Source: Paenibacillus sp. OV219 (lineage in GTDB: Bacteria; Bacillota; Bacilli; Paenibacillales; Paenibacillaceae). From it: a stretch of 64,000 nt of DNA. The DNA lies in the NCBI RefSeq assembly GCF_900110075.1, contig NZ_FOCJ01000001.1, forward strand, positions 806,001 to 870,000. The letters are read 5' to 3'. The notes under the pieces were generated by a model. It was given only the letters and a program-made list of their open reading frames with translations, searched no databases and was not told where the DNA came from. This document shows positions 35,286 through 44,386 of the stretch, one piece after another; position 1 is the first letter of the stretch, and every line of letters starts with the position of its first letter. Position numbers and translations under genes: made by a program.

Positions 35286-36163
35286 GATGTCGCTTTCCTT
35301 TCGATTTCTGCGCCCATTTCTGCAGCGCGTTCCGCAGCGCAGGCAATTGCGCTGATTACGCTGCCGGAGAAATTGTTCGCATCCAATTTTTCAATTGCCG
35401 CATGAGTCGTTCCGTTCGGAGACGTAACTTTGCGGCGTAGTTCTGCCGGATTCTCACCTGTAGCTTTTACCATATGGGCAGCTCCTAGTACGGTTTGAAT
35501 CGTTAGCTCGCGAGCTGCTTCCTCCGTTAAGCCAAGCTCAGTTCCGGCAGCAATCATTGCTTCCATCAAATAATAGACATACGCAGGGCCGCTGCCCGAA
35601 AGTCCAGTGACTACATCAAGCTTTGGCTCCTCAACGACGGCAGTTAAGCCGACAGATTGGAACATCAGCTCCGCGAGAGTACGCTGTGAGGCCGTAACTG
35701 ACGAGGAGAAGCTGACGCCTGTTGCGCCAAGTCCGATCGTACTTGAAGTGTTCGGCATTGTACGGACGACCGGCATCGGTTTGCCGACCAGCGTTTCGAG
35801 CGTCTTTATCGTCATCCCTGCAATTATCGAGACGATTAATTGTCCAGGATGAAGCAGCTCGCGGATATTTGATATCGCTTCTGCTGCGTCCTTCGGCTTC
35901 ATCGCGAGGAAGACGATATCGGCTTCCCGCAGCATGCTGGATTTCTCCTCATCATGCGCAGCCGTATGCACGCCATATCGGGAGGAGAGCTCATTAAGCC
36001 GGTCAATGTTCGAGCGATTCATCATGCTAACCTGCTGAGGCTCCGTTAAACCGCGGTCCAGCAAGCCTCTTACCATGGCTTCGGCCATTGAGCCTGCGCC
36101 ATAGAAACACATTTTGAGCGAACTGATTTCCTGCACTGCCTCTGCATTCGAAAGTGTTGTCAT
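35282..36163 (-). CDS. proC: Pyrroline-5-carboxylate reductase
   Basis: A 293-residue NADPH-dependent reductase making proline from P5C. The Rossmann motif is [16 protein letters not shown] near residue 20; [14 protein letters not shown] and the C-terminal [17 protein letters not shown] signature are intact. Its N-terminus is about 17 residues longer than the dinucleotide fold requires. AGGAGGAG precedes ATG 36163. It is third in the T-box operon (proB, proA, proC) and its stop overlaps mtnW. It may correspond to the B. subtilis paralogue proI, which is the form tied to proBA. Confidence 0.95.
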   Translation of the reverse strand: MTTLSNAEAVQEISSLKMCFYGAGSMAEAMVRGLLDRGLTEPQQVSMMNRSNIDRLNELSSRYGVHTAAHDEEKSSMLREADIVFLAMKPKDAAEAISNIRELLHPGQLIVSIIAGMTIKTLETLVGKPMPVVRTMPNTSSTIGLGATGVSFSSSVTASQRTLAELMFQSVGLTAVVEEPKLDVVTGLSGSGPAYVYYLMEAMIAAGTELGLTEEAARELTIQTVLGAAHMVKATGENPAELRRKVTSPNGTTHAAIEKLDANNFSGSVISAIACAAERAAEMGAEIERKATS

Positions 36164-36184
36164 TGCCTTATGCTCCTCCTGTCC

Positions 36185-37432
36185 TTATCCGCGAACTTGT
36201 CCGTTGCCGTAAACTCTAAACTTCGTCGAAGTGAGCGCAGGCAGACCCATCGGTCCGCGTGCATGCAGCTTCTGTGTGCTTATGCCGATTTCGGCGCCAT
36301 AGCCGAATTCGAATCCGTCTGTGAATCTTGTGGAAGCATTATGGTAAACGGCTGCAGCATCAACCTGTTGCAGGAACGCTGCTGCATGCTCTTCATTCTC
36401 CGTCACAATACACTCTGAATGCATCGTGCCATACTTGCGGATATGCCCAATCGCTTCGTCCACACTTGCAACGATTCGAATATTCATGATGTAGTCATTA
36501 TATTCTGTTGCATAATCGGCTTCCGTTACCGATTTCGCTTCTGGGATAAGCGTCAACGTACGGTCACAGCCGCGAAGCTCTACGTTTACCGAATGGAATC
36601 GGTTAGCCAGTTCGCTTAGATGGCGATTAGCCCATGCTTCGTGAACGAGCAGCGTCTCCATGGAGTTGCAGACAGAAGGGCGCTGCACCTTGGCATTAAA
36701 GGCGATGTCTGCTGCCATTGCTGGCTGCGCGCTTTCATCCAAATAAGTATGACAAATGCCTGCCCCGGTTTCAATGACAGGGACGGTCGCATTTTCAACA
36801 ACATTGCGAATTAATGAAGCTCCTCCGCGAGGAATGACAACATCGAGCAGACCGTTCAGCTTCAGCATCTCATCGACCGAAGAGCGAGATGGGTCTTCGA
36901 TGAGCTGTAATGCATCAGGCGGCAGGGCAGTGGTTGCGAGTGCTTCGCGCAGTACCTCGACGATGCGGCGATTCGAATCAAGTGCTGCGGAGCCGCCGCG
37001 AAGAACGACTGCATTGCCTGTCTTGAGGCATAGTCCAGCGGCGTCAACGGTCACGTTCGGACGCGCTTCGTAGATCATACCGATGACGCCAAGCGGCACC
37101 GATATTTTCTCGACGCGAAGGCCGTTCGGTCGCTCGAACGATTCGAGTGTCTTGCCAACGGGATCGGGAAGTTCAGCTACCTGGCGCAAGCCATCAGCAA
37201 TATCCGCGATGCGACTCTGCGTTAAAGTGAGGCGATCGAGTAAAGACTCGCTTGTGCCGTTCGCACGGCCGCGATCAATATCTTTAAGATTGGCTGCAAG
37301 GATGGAATCCTGCTGCACGATGAGATGGTCAGCCATCACTTGCAAAGCTTTGTTCTTCTCATTCGTTGTCAATCGGTTCATGACTGTCGCAGCTTGTTTC
37401 GCTAACGCTGCTTTTTCCCTCACTTCGCTCAT
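36185..37432 (-). CDS. proA: Glutamate-5-semialdehyde dehydrogenase (gamma-glutamyl phosphate reductase)
   Basis: A 415-residue aldehyde-dehydrogenase-fold enzyme, second step of proline synthesis. It shows PLGVIGMIYEARPNVTVDA near 110, LRGGSAALDSN near 140 and the catalytic-cysteine region PSVCNSMETLLVH near 255. ATG 37432 is chosen over ATG 37450 because GAGAGGGAGA lies just upstream and the length then equals that of B. subtilis ProA. A heptamer repeat fills the gap to proB. Confidence 0.96.
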   Translation of the reverse strand: MSEVREKAALAKQAATVMNRLTTNEKNKALQVMADHLIVQQDSILAANLKDIDRGRANGTSESLLDRLTLTQSRIADIADGLRQVAELPDPVGKTLESFERPNGLRVEKISVPLGVIGMIYEARPNVTVDAAGLCLKTGNAVVLRGGSAALDSNRRIVEVLREALATTALPPDALQLIEDPSRSSVDEMLKLNGLLDVVIPRGGASLIRNVVENATVPVIETGAGICHTYLDESAQPAMAADIAFNAKVQRPSVCNSMETLLVHEAWANRHLSELANRFHSVNVELRGCDRTLTLIPEAKSVTEADYATEYNDYIMNIRIVASVDEAIGHIRKYGTMHSECIVTENEEHAAAFLQQVDAAAVYHNASTRFTDGFEFGYGAEIGISTQKLHARGPMGLPALTSTKFRVYGNGQVRG

Positions 37433-37454
37433 AACGCTCTCCCTCTCCATATCC

Positions 37455-37482
37455 GTTATCTGTTATCTGTTATCTGTTATTT
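37455..37482. repeat. Heptanucleotide tandem repeat between proB and proA
   Basis: Three GTTATCT units and a fourth GTTATTT in direct succession. The last unit runs into the proB stop codon (37481-37483). Confidence 0.9.
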
Positions 37483-38596
37483 AAGCTCTAAGTGTGACCC
37501 ATTCATCACGGTGTATGACTTCAATCCTTGATACCTCGACACGTCTGCGCACTTCTTCAGTACTTAGGCCAGCGACTGCTTGAACTTGCCATGCAGCATA
37601 GTTGACGACGCCACGTCCGAGCGATTGCTGATGTGCGTTGAACACTTCTACGACATCGCCAGGGTGGAAGTCGCCGTCAATAGCTTGAATACCTGCCGGA
37701 AGTAAGCTCTTCCCGCCGAGCAAAAGCGCCTTCTCAGCGCCTTCATCGACAATTATGCGGCCTTGCGGCATCGAGTGGAAGCCGAGCCATTGCTTCTTGG
37801 TCGTCAAGTTATGTTCATTGGTGTCAAAATAAGTGCCTTTGCCGTCATCCTTCACTGCGAGCATCAGATCACCAGGTTCCATAACGCGACCGATAAAGAC
37901 CGGAACGCCGCCGCGCATCGCGATTCGCGCCGCTTCGATCTTGGAGCGCATGCCGCCAGTTCCAACGGATGAGCCTGCGCCGCCCGCGATGCGAAGAATG
38001 TCATCCGTAATGTGATCGACGCGGTCGATCTTCACGGCATTCGGGTTTTTGCGCGGATCTTCTGTATACAAGCCGTCCATGTCGGTGAGAATAATAAGCC
38101 TCTTCGCTTTCACGAGATTGCCGACAAGCGCGGACAAGGTGTCATTTTCGCTGAATTTCAGTTCGTCCGTTGCGACGGTGTCATTCTCGTTGACAATCGG
38201 AATCATACGCCGATGGAGGAGCTCTTCAATGGTCATGAGCGCATTGTTGATCCGTTTACGGTTGGAGAAATCTGCGCGCGTCAGCAGAATCTGAGCAACA
38301 CCGATGCCTCCGTCAGTCCCATAGGAAGCGAAAGCTTCTTGGTACGCTTGCATGAGCAGAGCTTGACCGACAGCTGCCGCAGCTTGCTTCTCATGAACGA
38401 GCTTGGGCCGCGAAGCATAGCCGATCTTCTTGAAGCCTGCGGCAATAGCGCCGGAAGTGACTAGCAGCACTCGAAAGCCGGCTTCATGCAGGGAAGCGAG
38501 CTCATTGGCGAAGAAGGCAATACGTTCCTTGTTAATGCCGCCTTCCTCGGAGGTTAAGGAGCTGCTGCCGATTTTGACTACGATGGTTTCTGTCAT
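37481..38596 (-). CDS. proB: Glutamate 5-kinase
   Basis: A 371-residue enzyme phosphorylating glutamate, the feedback-regulated first step of proline synthesis. It has an N-terminal amino-acid-kinase domain (IVVKIGSSSLT, LVTSGAIAAG near 50, PIVNENDTV near 140, GTGGMRSKIEAA near 208) and a C-terminal PUA domain (about 275-360). GAGGTG lies before ATG 38596. An in-frame upstream ATG at 38650 lies within the T-box terminator and is rejected. A T-box leader sits immediately upstream. Confidence 0.96.
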   Translation of the reverse strand: MTETIVVKIGSSSLTSEEGGINKERIAFFANELASLHEAGFRVLLVTSGAIAAGFKKIGYASRPKLVHEKQAAAAVGQALLMQAYQEAFASYGTDGGIGVAQILLTRADFSNRKRINNALMTIEELLHRRMIPIVNENDTVATDELKFSENDTLSALVGNLVKAKRLIILTDMDGLYTEDPRKNPNAVKIDRVDHITDDILRIAGGAGSSVGTGGMRSKIEAARIAMRGGVPVFIGRVMEPGDLMLAVKDDGKGTYFDTNEHNLTTKKQWLGFHSMPQGRIIVDEGAEKALLLGGKSLLPAGIQAIDGDFHPGDVVEVFNAHQQSLGRGVVNYAAWQVQAVAGLSTEEVRRRVEVSRIEVIHRDEWVTLRA

Positions 38597-38636
38597 GTCA
38601 CGATTCACCTCAAGCCCTTTCTTATGTAAATAAAAT

Positions 38637-38915
38637 AAAAAAACTTCCATCCCTTGTAGTTATACAAAGGACGAAAGTTTATGACTTCCGCGGTACCACC
38701 TTTATTAACGGCGATGTAGCTCCAATCGGTTGGAGGCATGCCGTTCCGCTTAAAGACCTGTTAACAGCAGGCCGCTGTCCGACTCATCGCCGGCCGTTCC
38801 GGGGTAGGTTTCTGCAGCAAATGCTGTAAATTCTCTCAGCTAATGAATTTACTCTCTGATCGCACCTGCGGGCTTGCATACTGAGCCCCATCAATACGTT
38901 CTCGTTATTTAATTA
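38637..38915 (-). ncRNA. T-box leader, predicted proline-specific, upstream of proB
   Basis: On the minus strand the T-box sequence AGGTGGTACCGCGG (38701-38688) is followed by a terminator stem (AACTTTCGTCCTTTGTA against TACAAGGGATGGAAGTT) and a T-run at 38643-38637. Upstream there are stem I features: CAGAGAGT and GCTGAGAG segments, and GAAACCTACCCC. The likely specifier is CCT (38808-38806), a proline codon, followed by the usual purine. T-boxes read tRNA aminoacylation; uncharged tRNA-Pro would stabilise the antiterminator. Promoter-like TTTACA (38951-38946), 18-bp spacer and TATGCT (38927-38922) precede it. The specifier choice is inferred. Confidence 0.92.
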
Positions 38916-38958
38916 ACGCTAAGCATACCATGCTGAGGCTTGGGCTGTAAAGACATAC

Positions 38959-38986
38959 AAAAACCCGTAAGCGTAAGCTCTACGGG
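38959..38986 (-). terminator. Terminator after mtnE
   Basis: On the minus strand CCCGTA / TACGGG with an inner GC pair and short loop, followed by TTTTT. It lies between mtnE and the proB leader promoter. Confidence 0.75.
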
Positions 38987-38999
38987 CAGGAGTTGCCTC

Positions 39000-40187
39000 T
39001 TAAAAAAGATTCAATTTGCCTATACGGTGAATCGCTTCCTGTAGCCGTTCTTCCGGTGCAAGCAAGCCAAGACGTACGTACGATTCGCCATGCGTTCCGA
39101 AGCCGATACCTGGTGCGAGTACGACATCCGCATGCTCAAGCACGTAATCGGAGAACGATGCAGATGTATGGCCTTTTGGCACAGGCAGCCAGCAGAAGAA
39201 GGAACCGCTTGGCTTCGCGACTTGCCAGCCGATCTCATTCATCGCTTCGAAGAGGGCATTACGGCGGCTCTCATAGGCAGAGGTCAGATCAGTGACGCAT
39301 TGCTGCGGGCCAGTTAACGCTTCTGCTGCTGCGGCTTGAATGCCGCCGAACAGACTGCAGTAATAATGATCTTGAATAAGATTGATGAGCGAAATGATTT
39401 CCGGATTGCCAAGTGCAAAGCCGACACGCCATCCAGCCATATTATAGGTTTTGGACAATGTGTAGAACTCGACGCCGACTTCCTTCGCGCCTGGTGTCTG
39501 CAAGAAACTGACTGGCTGCTTGCCGTCGAATCCAATAGCTCCGTAAGCGAAATCGCTTGCCACGACAATGCCATGCTTCGCAGCAAATTCAACCGTACGC
39601 GAGTAAAATGCGGGGTCAGCCGTTGCGCCGGTCGGATTGTTCGGATAGTTAATGAACATGAGCTTTGCTTTGTCCGCAATGTCTGTTTTCACGCGGTCAT
39701 AATCCGGCAAGAAAGCATTGTCTGCTGTGAGCGGCATATATTCCATGCGGCCGCCTGCAAGCGCGACTCCGGACCAGTAATCTGGGTAGCCGGGATCGGG
39801 AACGAGGCAGATGTCTCCAGGATTGAGCAGACATTGCGAAATTTCAATTAATCCGGTTTTGCCGCCGAACAATATGGCAACTTCCTTCTCCGGGTCAAGC
39901 TCAACTCCATAATCCTCTTTGTACCGCTGCGCAACCGCTTGCTTCAGAAACGGATAGCCGCTAAACGGAGGGTAGCGATGATACAGCGGATTCGGCGCTG
40001 CTTCTTGAAGTGCAGCGACAATGTGCTCCGGGGTAGGTCGGTCTGGATTGCCTTGTCCCAAGTTGATGACATCGCGACCTTTTGCCGTTTGGGCATTCGC
40101 TTTACGAACAAGTCCTGCAAAAAATTGTGTAGGCAAACCGGTCATCCGGTTTGCCGGGCTGATTTGAAATGTTTCTGTTACATCCAT
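39000..40187 (-). CDS. mtnE: PLP-dependent class I/II aminotransferase, probably MtnE
   Basis: A 395-residue fold-type I aminotransferase. DVINLGQGNPDRPTPEHIV near residue 35, PDPGYPDYWSG near 125, NYPNNPTGA near 175, and the lysine in TLSKTYNMAGWRVG near 235 are present. The sequence closely resembles B. subtilis MtnE, which transaminates the ketomethylthiobutyrate end product of methionine salvage to methionine. Location next to mtnWXB and mtnU supports this. The start is among three clustered codons; ATG 40187 has GGTGGAG 8 bp upstream. Confidence 0.85.
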   Translation of the reverse strand: MDVTETFQISPANRMTGLPTQFFAGLVRKANAQTAKGRDVINLGQGNPDRPTPEHIVAALQEAAPNPLYHRYPPFSGYPFLKQAVAQRYKEDYGVELDPEKEVAILFGGKTGLIEISQCLLNPGDICLVPDPGYPDYWSGVALAGGRMEYMPLTADNAFLPDYDRVKTDIADKAKLMFINYPNNPTGATADPAFYSRTVEFAAKHGIVVASDFAYGAIGFDGKQPVSFLQTPGAKEVGVEFYTLSKTYNMAGWRVGFALGNPEIISLINLIQDHYYCSLFGGIQAAAAEALTGPQQCVTDLTSAYESRRNALFEAMNEIGWQVAKPSGSFFCWLPVPKGHTSASFSDYVLEHADVVLAPGIGFGTHGESYVRLGLLAPEERLQEAIHRIGKLNLF

Positions 40188-40292
40188 AGTCATCACTCCA
40201 CCGTTAATCTAAGCCTAAATGTAGCATAGGTGATGAGCGACATCAATGCGTGACATTAATCGTACGTTAAGTGCATTCCCGGCTCCGCCTCA

Positions 40293-40350
40293 AAATTGCG
40301 ATGGTCACTCCCGTGGTGCTTCGCACCAAAGTCGTTCCCATTCGCAATTT
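40293..40350. repeat. Nested inverted repeat in the mtnE upstream spacer
   Basis: AAATTGCGATGG (40293-40304) pairs with CCATTCGCAATTT (40338-40350, one bulge). An inner perfect hairpin GGTGC-TTC-GCACC is at 40315-40327. No T-run follows. It lies in the 250-bp gap between mtnE and the secreted-protein gene. Confidence 0.6.
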
Positions 40351-40441
40351 CGAGAACTACGCCTCGCGCACAGGAACGGCAAATTAAACTCACGCTTGAT
40401 TCGCTCGTTGGTGGGGAAAAGAAAAATGAAAAAAGAACAAA

Positions 40442-40897
40442 CTACAAATTGATTGTCTTCAGGAATGGCTTAATATTGCCTTTGAAATTTAGCAAATATG
40501 GCTTGCGGTTCTCATCGAAGACGAGAAGGAGTTGAGGTTTCTTCGGGCAATAGAACAGGAACACATCTTGAGTCATCACTTGGGTGCCGCCGGCATTGAC
40601 TGCTGTTGGTTCATCTAGCGGGATACGGAATACGTAGCCGCACTTATCATCGGCGGTGAGTTTAGGTGACAGACCTGTTACGCCCTTCAGCCATGACTTG
40701 GCGTAGCCTTGATACTCAGCACTGTTCGGCACGGACTTGACGACTTTGCCTTGCACGACGTCGAATGCTTGGACAGGTCGTTGTCCTGCGCCGCCGTCAT
40801 CATGCTTTGCTGCGCCTACTGCATTCGGAATCATTAAACATAAGAATAACGCGATAACGGTAATGAAGTGCTTGCGGTACATGTTCATCTTGTTCAT
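40442..40897 (-). CDS. Small secreted protein, unknown function
   Basis: A 151-residue protein with a signal peptide (MNKMNMYRKHFITVIALFLC, cleavage probably after NAVGAA). The mature part has two cysteines, in DDKCGYVFRIP and LFYCPKKPQLL, which may form a disulphide, and ends LLNFKGNIKPFLKTINL. ATG 40897 is preferred over 40924 because AGGAG lies 9 bp before it. It is probably exported across the membrane. I do not recognise its family. It is divergent from mtnU. Confidence 0.7.
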   Translation of the reverse strand: MNKMNMYRKHFITVIALFLCLMIPNAVGAAKHDDGGAGQRPVQAFDVVQGKVVKSVPNSAEYQGYAKSWLKGVTGLSPKLTADDKCGYVFRIPLDEPTAVNAGGTQVMTQDVFLFYCPKKPQLLLVFDENRKPYLLNFKGNIKPFLKTINL

Positions 40898-41035
40898 CAG
40901 AATGGTCTCCTTTATGTCGGTCATGGTGGTTTCTCAGTTACGATACCCATCTTGACAGCGAAGCATGAGACGTTATGATAAGGTAAAACTGAGCAGATAA
41001 GGTCGGTTCAGCTAGTGCTTGAGGAGGCAAAACTT

Positions 41036-41833
41036 ATGACAGATACGAAGCTGCGCATCGCGCTTGTTCAGATGCATGTTGATGCAGGAAATCCAGATGC
41101 CAATTATGATCGGCTGAAGGTAAAGTTGGAAGAGGCGGTTCAAGGTTCCGAGAAGCCGGACTTGATTATGCTGCCGGAGATGTGGAATACCGGTTATGCG
41201 CTGGAGCAAATCGACCAGCTTGCAGATCCGAACGGAGAACGTACGAAAGAGATGCTGTCTGCTTTCGCGCACGAGCATCACGTTCAAATTATTGGCGGTT
41301 CTATCGCGGAGAAGCGGGATAACGGCGTATACAATACGATCTACGCATTTAATGAGCAAGGGGAAGTAATCGCTGATTATTCGAAGATCCACCTGTTCCG
41401 TCTCATGGACGAGGAGAAGCATCTGCTCGCAGGAGAGAAGCTTGGTCAACTTCAAGTGGCTGGTGCGGAAGCTGGCATGATGATCTGCTACGATATCCGG
41501 TTCCCAGAGCTTGCGCGTAAGCTAGCGCTTGGCGGAGCAAAGGCGATGTTCGTGCCGGCTCAGTGGCCGAATCCGAGATTGCATCACTGGCGTACGCTGC
41601 TGCTTGCAAGAGCGATTGAGAATCAAATGTTCGTCATCGCTTGCAACCGCTGCGGTACGAGCGGCACGAGCACGTTCTTCGGCCACTCGCTTATCATTGA
41701 TCCATGGGGCGAAATTATCGCGGAAGCGGGCGAGGAAGAGACCATTTTGCATGCTGAGATCGATCTCTCCATGGTGGACTCGGTTCGGGCCAAGATCCCC
41801 GTATTTGAAGATCGCCGTCCATCGCTGTATTAA
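41036..41833 (+). CDS. mtnU: Carbon-nitrogen hydrolase (omega-amidase), MtnU-like
   Basis: A 265-residue nitrilase-superfamily hydrolase with the catalytic triad visible: Glu in LPEMWNTGY near 44, Lys in YSKIHLFR near 117 and Cys in MMICYDIRFPE near 150. B. subtilis MtnU lies among methionine-salvage genes; omega-amidases hydrolyse ketoglutaramate made when glutamine is the amino donor for MtnE. Here it lies within 1 kb of mtnE. GAGGAGG is 9 bp before ATG 41036. Confidence 0.82.
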   Translation: MTDTKLRIALVQMHVDAGNPDANYDRLKVKLEEAVQGSEKPDLIMLPEMWNTGYALEQIDQLADPNGERTKEMLSAFAHEHHVQIIGGSIAEKRDNGVYNTIYAFNEQGEVIADYSKIHLFRLMDEEKHLLAGEKLGQLQVAGAEAGMMICYDIRFPELARKLALGGAKAMFVPAQWPNPRLHHWRTLLLARAIENQMFVIACNRCGTSGTSTFFGHSLIIDPWGEIIAEAGEEETILHAEIDLSMVDSVRAKIPVFEDRRPSLY

Positions 41834-41856
41834 CAGTTAACGGCTAACAGGTAACT

Positions 41857-42759
41857 CTAGCCGCCAAAATGCTGCTCCGTCGTCTGCTTCATCGTTTCAA
41901 TGAACGCTTCGGCCGCTCTCGACAGATAGCGGCCTTTGCGGCTCGCAATGACGAGCGTCCGAATTGGTGAAGGAGGGGCGAGCGGTAAGTATACCGGGGT
42001 GAGCGCATTTACACTTGACCTTGTAATCATCTTCGGAATGAAGGTGATGCCCATCCCGGCGGCTACGAGCGACTGAATGGTCTCAATGTTCGTGCTCTCG
42101 AAGACGATCCGCGGCTCGAAGCCAGCTTTCTCGCATATTTCCAATGCATTTTGCCGGAAGCCTTGTCCTTTCTTCAGAACAATGAACGGTTCGTTCCGCA
42201 AGCTCTCGATCCGAATCGGCTCAGACTTCTTCGCCAAGTGATGCTCCGGCGGTACGGCAAGTACAATTTCTTCTTCTATAATAGGGACCCATTCAAGCGA
42301 TGGCTCGAATAGCGGAAGCGCGAGCAGGCTGAGATCCGTTTGGCCGCTTGCTGTAAGCTGCTCAAGCTTGGAAGGAGTATCCTCGACGAGGACAATCTCA
42401 ATCTCAGGATACTGCTCGGCGAAGATCGGCAGCACGATTGGAAGTACATGTGAGCCAGTTATCGAGAGGCTTCCGACAACCAGCTTGCCTTTGCGCATAT
42501 GGGCGAGGTCATCAAGCTCTTGCTTCAGCTGCTCGATATTATCGAGGATGCCTTGCGCTTTCTTAACGAAGACAGAACCTGCATGCGTGAGTTCAACCGA
42601 GTTCGTTGTTCGGCGAAACAGAAGGACGCCAATTTCCTTCTCTAGCTTCGATAGCTGCTGGCTGAGTGATGGTTGCGCGATGTGAAGCTTCTCGGCGGCA
42701 CGGGAAAAGTTCTTCTCTTTGGCAATTTGTATGACATATTGGAGCTGGCGGAATTCCAT
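41857..42759 (-). CDS. LysR-family transcriptional regulator
   Basis: A 300-residue LysR-type regulator. The N-terminal winged HTH (FRQLQYVIQIAKEKNFSRAA, then QPSLSQQLSKLEKE) spans residues 1-60, and a periplasmic-binding-protein-like effector domain spans about 90-295. It is divergent from leuCD across a 172-bp gap that carries a T-N11-A palindrome, so it most likely regulates leuCD and itself; a leucine-pathway intermediate is the natural candidate effector (inference). GGAGTGAG precedes ATG 42759. Confidence 0.9.
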   Translation of the reverse strand: MEFRQLQYVIQIAKEKNFSRAAEKLHIAQPSLSQQLSKLEKEIGVLLFRRTTNSVELTHAGSVFVKKAQGILDNIEQLKQELDDLAHMRKGKLVVGSLSITGSHVLPIVLPIFAEQYPEIEIVLVEDTPSKLEQLTASGQTDLSLLALPLFEPSLEWVPIIEEEIVLAVPPEHHLAKKSEPIRIESLRNEPFIVLKKGQGFRQNALEICEKAGFEPRIVFESTNIETIQSLVAAGMGITFIPKMITRSSVNALTPVYLPLAPPSPIRTLVIASRKGRYLSRAAEAFIETMKQTTEQHFGG

Positions 42760-42801
42760 ATTTTCTCACTCCACAACTTGTAAGAATGGTTAGGTATGCT
42801 C

Positions 42802-42838
42802 ATAGGTTAAACCTATTGCTGTTATAGATATTATATCT
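42802..42838. promoter_or_regulatory. Candidate LysR operator between the regulator and leuC
   Basis: ATAGGTT-A-AACCTAT (42802-42816) is a perfect 15-bp palindrome containing the LysR T-N11-A signature (T 42803 to A 42815). A second palindrome AGATAT-T-ATATCT lies 9 bp further (42826-42838), at the spacing expected for recognition and activation half-sites. Confidence 0.65.
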
Positions 42839-42931
42839 TAGATCAATGAAGAATGAAATGTTATGATTGCTTCAACGAACACAATGAATTGATTGTCGAA
42901 CGAAACAAACGAACTTATGAGGTGAATTCAT

Positions 42932-44353
42932 ATGACAAAAAGAACGATGTTTGAGAAAATTTGGGATAATCATGTCATTCATTCAGAGGCTAGCAAGCCA
43001 AGCGTCATTTATATCGACCTGCACCTTGTGCACGAAGTAACTTCTCCGCAAGCGTTTGAAGGTCTTCGCTTGACAGGCCGTCAAGTTCGCCGTCCGGAGC
43101 TGACTTTCGCAACAATGGATCACAACGTTCCGACGAAGGACCGTTACAACATTACAGATCCAATCTCCAAGCAACAGATTGATACGCTGACGCAGAACTG
43201 CAAAGACTTCGGCGTAACATTGTACGATCTGGACAGCCTCGACCAAGGCGTTGTTCACGTTATGGGTCCTGAGCTCGGCCTTACGCATCCTGGCAAAACA
43301 ATCGTATGCGGCGACAGCCACACTTCGACACACGGCGCATTCGGTGCACTTGCATTCGGTATCGGTACTTCCGAGGTTGAGCACGTAATGGCTACTCAAT
43401 GCTTGCAGCAATCCAAAGCGAAGACGATGGAAGTTCGTTTCATCGGTAGTCGTAAGCCAGGCGTAACGGCGAAGGATATGATTCTTGGCGTTATCGCAAA
43501 ATACGGCACAGACTTCGGTACTGGCTATGTTATGGAGTACACAGGCGAAGCCATCCGCACTTTGTCGATGGAAGAGCGTATGACTGTATGTAACATGTCC
43601 ATCGAAGCCGGCGCTCGTGCTGGTCTTATCGCTCCAGACGAAACAACGTTCGAATACCTGCGCGGCCGCGAATATGCACCGCAAGGCGAAGCGTACGATC
43701 GCGCAGTTGCAGTTTGGCAAGATCTTCAAACAGATGAAGGCGCTGCATTCGACACGATTCTCGAATTCGATGTTGACTCCTTGATTCCGCAAGTAACTTG
43801 GGGCACAAGCCCGGGCATGGGTACTGATATCACTGCAAAAGTACCTGTACCGGCTGAGCTTCCAACTGAGAATGAACGCAAAGCTGCTGAGAAAGCACTT
43901 GAATACATGGGACTTACACCAGGCACACCGATGAACGAAATCGACATCGACTATGTCTTTATCGGTTCTTGCACAAACGGTCGTATTGAAGACCTTCGCG
44001 CTGCTGCTGAAGTTGCGCGCGGTTACCAAGTTAGCGATCGTGTAACGGCAATCGTCGTTCCAGGTTCGGGTCGTGTTAAGATTCAAGCTGAGAAAGAAGG
44101 TCTAGATAAGATCTTCACAGAAGCAGGCTTCGAATGGCGTGACGCTGGCTGCTCCATGTGCCTTGCGATGAACCCTGACGTGCTTGAGCCAGGTCAACGC
44201 TGCGCATCGACATCCAACCGTAACTTCGAAGGCCGTCAAGGTCGCGGCGGACGTACGCATCTCGTATCTCCGGCAATGGCTGCAGCTGCTGCAATTATGG
44301 GTAAATTCACAGACGTTCGCGATTGGCAGATCAAATCCGAAGTTCTGAACTAG
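42932..44353 (+). CDS. leuC: 3-isopropylmalate dehydratase large subunit
   Basis: A 473-residue aconitase-family subunit of leucine synthesis, isomerising 2- to 3-isopropylmalate. The 4Fe-4S ligands are in [10 protein letters not shown] (about residue 348) and [11 protein letters not shown] (about 408 and 411); [18 protein letters not shown] is near 128. GAGGTG precedes ATG 42932. leuC and leuD here form a separate unit with no other ilv/leu gene in the window, controlled from the LysR gap. Confidence 0.97.
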   Translation: MTKRTMFEKIWDNHVIHSEASKPSVIYIDLHLVHEVTSPQAFEGLRLTGRQVRRPELTFATMDHNVPTKDRYNITDPISKQQIDTLTQNCKDFGVTLYDLDSLDQGVVHVMGPELGLTHPGKTIVCGDSHTSTHGAFGALAFGIGTSEVEHVMATQCLQQSKAKTMEVRFIGSRKPGVTAKDMILGVIAKYGTDFGTGYVMEYTGEAIRTLSMEERMTVCNMSIEAGARAGLIAPDETTFEYLRGREYAPQGEAYDRAVAVWQDLQTDEGAAFDTILEFDVDSLIPQVTWGTSPGMGTDITAKVPVPAELPTENERKAAEKALEYMGLTPGTPMNEIDIDYVFIGSCTNGRIEDLRAAAEVARGYQVSDRVTAIVVPGSGRVKIQAEKEGLDKIFTEAGFEWRDAGCSMCLAMNPDVLEPGQRCASTSNRNFEGRQGRGGRTHLVSPAMAAAAAIMGKFTDVRDWQIKSEVLN

Positions 44354-44386
44354 TATATATTTGAGATTCGAGAGGAGTTCATCAAC

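Noticed and set aside
38597-38650. A longer proB reading frame starting at 38650
   Set aside because: The extra codons are the T-box terminator stem and T-run; GAGGTG and family homology place the start at 38596.
38637-38915. ACC (Thr) as T-box specifier
   Set aside because: In GAAACCTACCCC the codon CCT is followed by a purine as expected and suits proBA; ACC would be followed by T.
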